From positions 2,356,001-2,420,000 of the forward strand of contig NC_017910.1 in NCBI RefSeq assembly GCF_000262305.1: DNA of 64,000 nucleotides, in the 5' to 3' direction. Positions within the stretch are counted from its first letter, which is position 1. Each line of letters begins with the position of its first letter. The notes beneath the pieces were generated by a model, which was not told the origin of the DNA, made no database searches, and saw only the letters and a program-made list of their open reading frames with translations. The DNA is from Shimwellia blattae DSM 4481 = NBRC 105725. Lineage in GTDB: Bacteria; Pseudomonadota; Gammaproteobacteria; Enterobacterales; Enterobacteriaceae. Of the stretch, positions 62,219 to 64,000 are shown piece by piece. A program made the translations under genes and the position numbers.

Positions 62219-62575
62219 ATGATCAGCTGCAAGCGCGTATACGAAGCCCCCGACGAACAGGATGGCTACCGGGTACTGGTTGATAAACTCTGGCCCAGGG
62301 GGCTTAAAAAAGCGGCACTGCCCTATGACGAATGGTGCAAAGCGCTGACCCCGGAGAGCCAGCTACGCCAGGAGTATCACCAGGGGGTGATTGATTTTGC
62401 CGGGTTCAGCGCCCTGTACCGCCAGCAACTGGCCGGTAACCCGGAGCTGGACCGGCTGGCGCGGATAAGCCAGCAGCAGCCGCTCACCCTGCTGTACGCG
62501 GCAAAAGACACCCGCCAGAACCATGCGCGGGTGCTGGCAGATATGATAGCGGAGCGGGTGCCGGTTCAGGAGTGA
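62219..62575 (+). CDS. yeaO: YeaO, DUF488 family protein
   Basis: A 118-residue cytosolic protein of unknown function. CKRVYEAP, YRVLVDKLWPRGLKK (the family's most conserved segment), WCKALTPE and QPLTLLYAAKD. It starts 42 bp after nimT, possibly in the same transcript. Its 3' end overlaps convergent yoaF by 10 bp. Confidence 0.92.
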   Translation: MISCKRVYEAPDEQDGYRVLVDKLWPRGLKKAALPYDEWCKALTPESQLRQEYHQGVIDFAGFSALYRQQLAGNPELDRLARISQQQPLTLLYAAKDTRQNHARVLADMIAERVPVQE

Positions 62576-62793
62576 TCGCGGCGAAACAGCAGCCACTCAT
62601 CCAGCACTTCCCCGGTGGGCAGCTTGCAGCGGTGGCTTTGCCCGCCAGCATCACTGACCGGAATAAGCGTACCGCCCCGCTTCAGGCAGTAAACTGCGGC
62701 CGGGTTGGCCGTTTCGCCAGCCCCGCCGCGGGGATTATCCCCGGCACACCCGGCCAGCCCGGCACCTACCAGCAGTAACAATATATATTTCAT
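62566..62793 (-). CDS. yoaF: DUF333 lipoprotein YoaF
   Basis: A 75-residue small lipoprotein. Signal peptide of about 15 residues with lipobox LAGC; mature part carries ANPAAVYCLKRGGTLIPV and the conserved CKLPTGEVLDEW of DUF333, often paired with HslJ-type proteins. Residue +2 is Ala, so outer-membrane sorting is expected. Convergent overlap with yeaO. Confidence 0.92.
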   Translation of the reverse strand: MKYILLLLVGAGLAGCAGDNPRGGAGETANPAAVYCLKRGGTLIPVSDAGGQSHRCKLPTGEVLDEWLLFRRDHS

Positions 62794-62962
62794 TTATCCT
62801 CCGTATCTTTGGTCTGCGGCTCTCACCGGAGAGTCAGCGCGAGTATTTTTCCCTTTCTGCAACGGGCCTCTTCACTGTTGTCCCGGATAACGTGATCAGA
62901 TAGCGGGACATCCCCGGCACCAGCGGATATGATAGCCGCACCGTTACAGGCAGGAATTTATA

Positions 62963-63034
62963 ATGAAAAAGACCACTATTTTCTTCATTGTACTGGCGCT
63001 GGTCATTGTGGCATTTGACTATTTCAGCAAATAA
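62963..63034 (+). CDS. yoaJ: YoaJ-like single-helix membrane peptide
   Basis: A 23-residue peptide: MKKTT followed by a hydrophobic helix (IFFIVLALVIVAF) and DYFSK. AGGA lies 7 bp before the ATG. It resembles the 24-residue E. coli YoaJ in length, its start MKKTTI and its neighbourhood (near yoaF/yeaQ), but the helix sequence differs. Function unknown. Too short for most gene callers. Confidence 0.6.
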   Translation: MKKTTIFFIVLALVIVAFDYFSK

Positions 63035-63397
63035 GCCCTCCGCAGGCGGCGCAATTGTAAATATTCGTCGGCTGCGGTGACTTTTCCCCGCTTTTTTTCC
63101 ATGAATTAATGATTAGATCCCACGAATTAATCCTGACAACAGCATTTAACACTGATTTTACACTTAAGATAATATTTATACTCTGCCAGATAACGCTTAT
63201 ACCAGGTGTTTATCCAGTAAAATCAGCCAGATAGCATCATTAATTTCCGAACGTTATTACTGACACATCCGGTAGGCATTTATCCATAATTTCATCCCGC
63301 TCTTAACCGGTAGTTGTGGTTAAATAGCCCTGTTTGAGCCATGTTGCGCTCGCTCACCCCAACGCAACCCCTCCCTTCCCTGCACAGATTATACTCA

Positions 63398-64000
63398 ATG
63401 ACACAACATCAACGTTTTACCACTGCGCTGCTCCACCCGCGCTACTGGCTGACATGGTCAGGATTAGGCCTGCTGTGGCTGCTGGTTCAGTTACCCTACC
63501 CGCTGATTGCCATAATTGGCCGCGGCGCCGGGCGCACATCGCGCCGCTTCCTGGCCCGCCGGGAGCAGATAGCCCGCCGGAACATCGCCCTGTGTTTCCC
63601 CCAGTTATCCGCACAAAAGCGCGAGGAGTTGATCAGCGAGAATTTTGCCTCCCTGGGGATGGCTCTGCTCGAAACCGGCATGGCCTGGTTCTGGTCAGAA
63701 AAACGCCTGCGCCGCTGGTTTAGTGTGGACGGCCTGCAAAACCTGGCCGATGCCCAGCACAATAATCGCGGCGTGCTGGTTATCGGGGTCCATTTTATGT
63801 CCCTGGAACTGGGCGGGCGGATTATGGGGATCTGCAAGCCGATGATGGCCGTTTACCGTCGCCACAACAGCCCGCTGCTGGAGTGGGCCCAGACCAAAGG
63901 GCGCATGCGTTCTAACAAAGGAATGATAGACCGCCGCCATCTCAAAGAGATGGTTAATGTCCTTAAACAGGGTGAAGCGGTGTGGTTCGCCCCTGACCAG
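63398..64000 (+). CDS. lpxP: Lipid A late acyltransferase LpxP-like (3' end missing)
   Basis: First 201 residues of a Kdo2-lipid IVA acyltransferase of about 306. N-terminal LLHPRYWLTW and a membrane anchor (about 15-38), catalytic HX4E His132-Glu137 (VHFMSLELGG), RMRSNKGMI and VWFAPDQ. The text matches LpxP (palmitoleoyltransferase, cold and sigma-E induced in E. coli) better than LpxL. The preceding 363 bp (63035-63397) is AT-rich, with two short direct repeats but no clear sigma-E promoter. Cut by the window end. Confidence 0.85.
   Translation, partial: MTQHQRFTTALLHPRYWLTWSGLGLLWLLVQLPYPLIAIIGRGAGRTSRRFLARREQIARRNIALCFPQLSAQKREELISENFASLGMALLETGMAWFWSEKRLRRWFSVDGLQNLADAQHNNRGVLVIGVHFMSLELGGRIMGICKPMMAVYRRHNSPLLEWAQTKGRMRSNKGMIDRRHLKEMVNVLKQGEAVWFAPDQ

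Overview
The window is a GC-rich stretch of an Enterobacteriaceae chromosome. Almost every protein has a recognisable Escherichia coli counterpart, often of identical length (PurT 392, Eda 213, Edd 603, Zwf 491, PykA 480, RuvA 203, GdhA 447, GapA 331, YeaG 644 residues). The genus cannot be fixed from the sequence alone. There are no IS elements, CRISPR arrays or intact prophage.

Layout. (1) 1-1018: 3' half of mdtK and two tandem tRNA-Val(GAC) genes. (2) 1.1-33.3 kb: a HAD phosphatase, then a block collinear with the E. coli holE-argS region: holE, yobB, exoX, ptrB, yebG, purT, eda-edd-zwf-hexR-pykA (Entner-Doudoroff/pentose phosphate/glycolysis), lpxM, mepM, znuA/znuCB, ruvB-ruvA-ruvC-yebC-nudB-aspS, yecE, yecN, cmoA-cmoB, cutC with the embedded sRNA MicL, an extra MalY/PatB-type aminotransferase, yecM and argS. 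(3) 33.3-40.5 kb: an accessory interval where E. coli has flagellar genes after argS. It holds a GH88/GH105 unsaturated-uronyl hydrolase with a GPH-family sugar transporter (probable rhamnogalacturonide use), a YicN-like DUF1198 protein, a DAACS symporter, YddG and an N-formylglutamate amidohydrolase-family protein. (4) 40.6-62.8 kb: a second collinear block, spy, xthA, nudG, gdhA, topB, selD, ydjA, sppA, ansA-pncA, yeaC, msrB, gapA, yeaD, mipA, yeaGH, nimR/nimT, yeaO, yoaF. The ast operon, ynjH, ynjI, yeaE and the yeaI-yeaL genes of E. coli are absent. (5) 62.9-64 kb: a tiny YoaJ-like membrane peptide and the start of an LpxP-type acyltransferase cut by the window edge.

Regulation can be read directly at many promoters: LexA boxes (yebG, ruvA), a PurR box (purT), HexR boxes (zwf, edd), a Zur box (znuA/znuC), a BaeR box (spy), a CRP site (gapA), a sigma-E promoter inside cutC (MicL) and a candidate NimR operator.

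Most unusual: about 530 bp between gapA and yeaD lie between two near-identical terminators. This segment carries, on the minus strand, a strong sigma-70 promoter, a ~100-nt RNA with its own terminator and alternative pairing, and a downstream hydrophobic small reading frame with a second terminator. The architecture resembles the antisense-RNA immunity regions of P4/P1-type phages, or a type I toxin locus.
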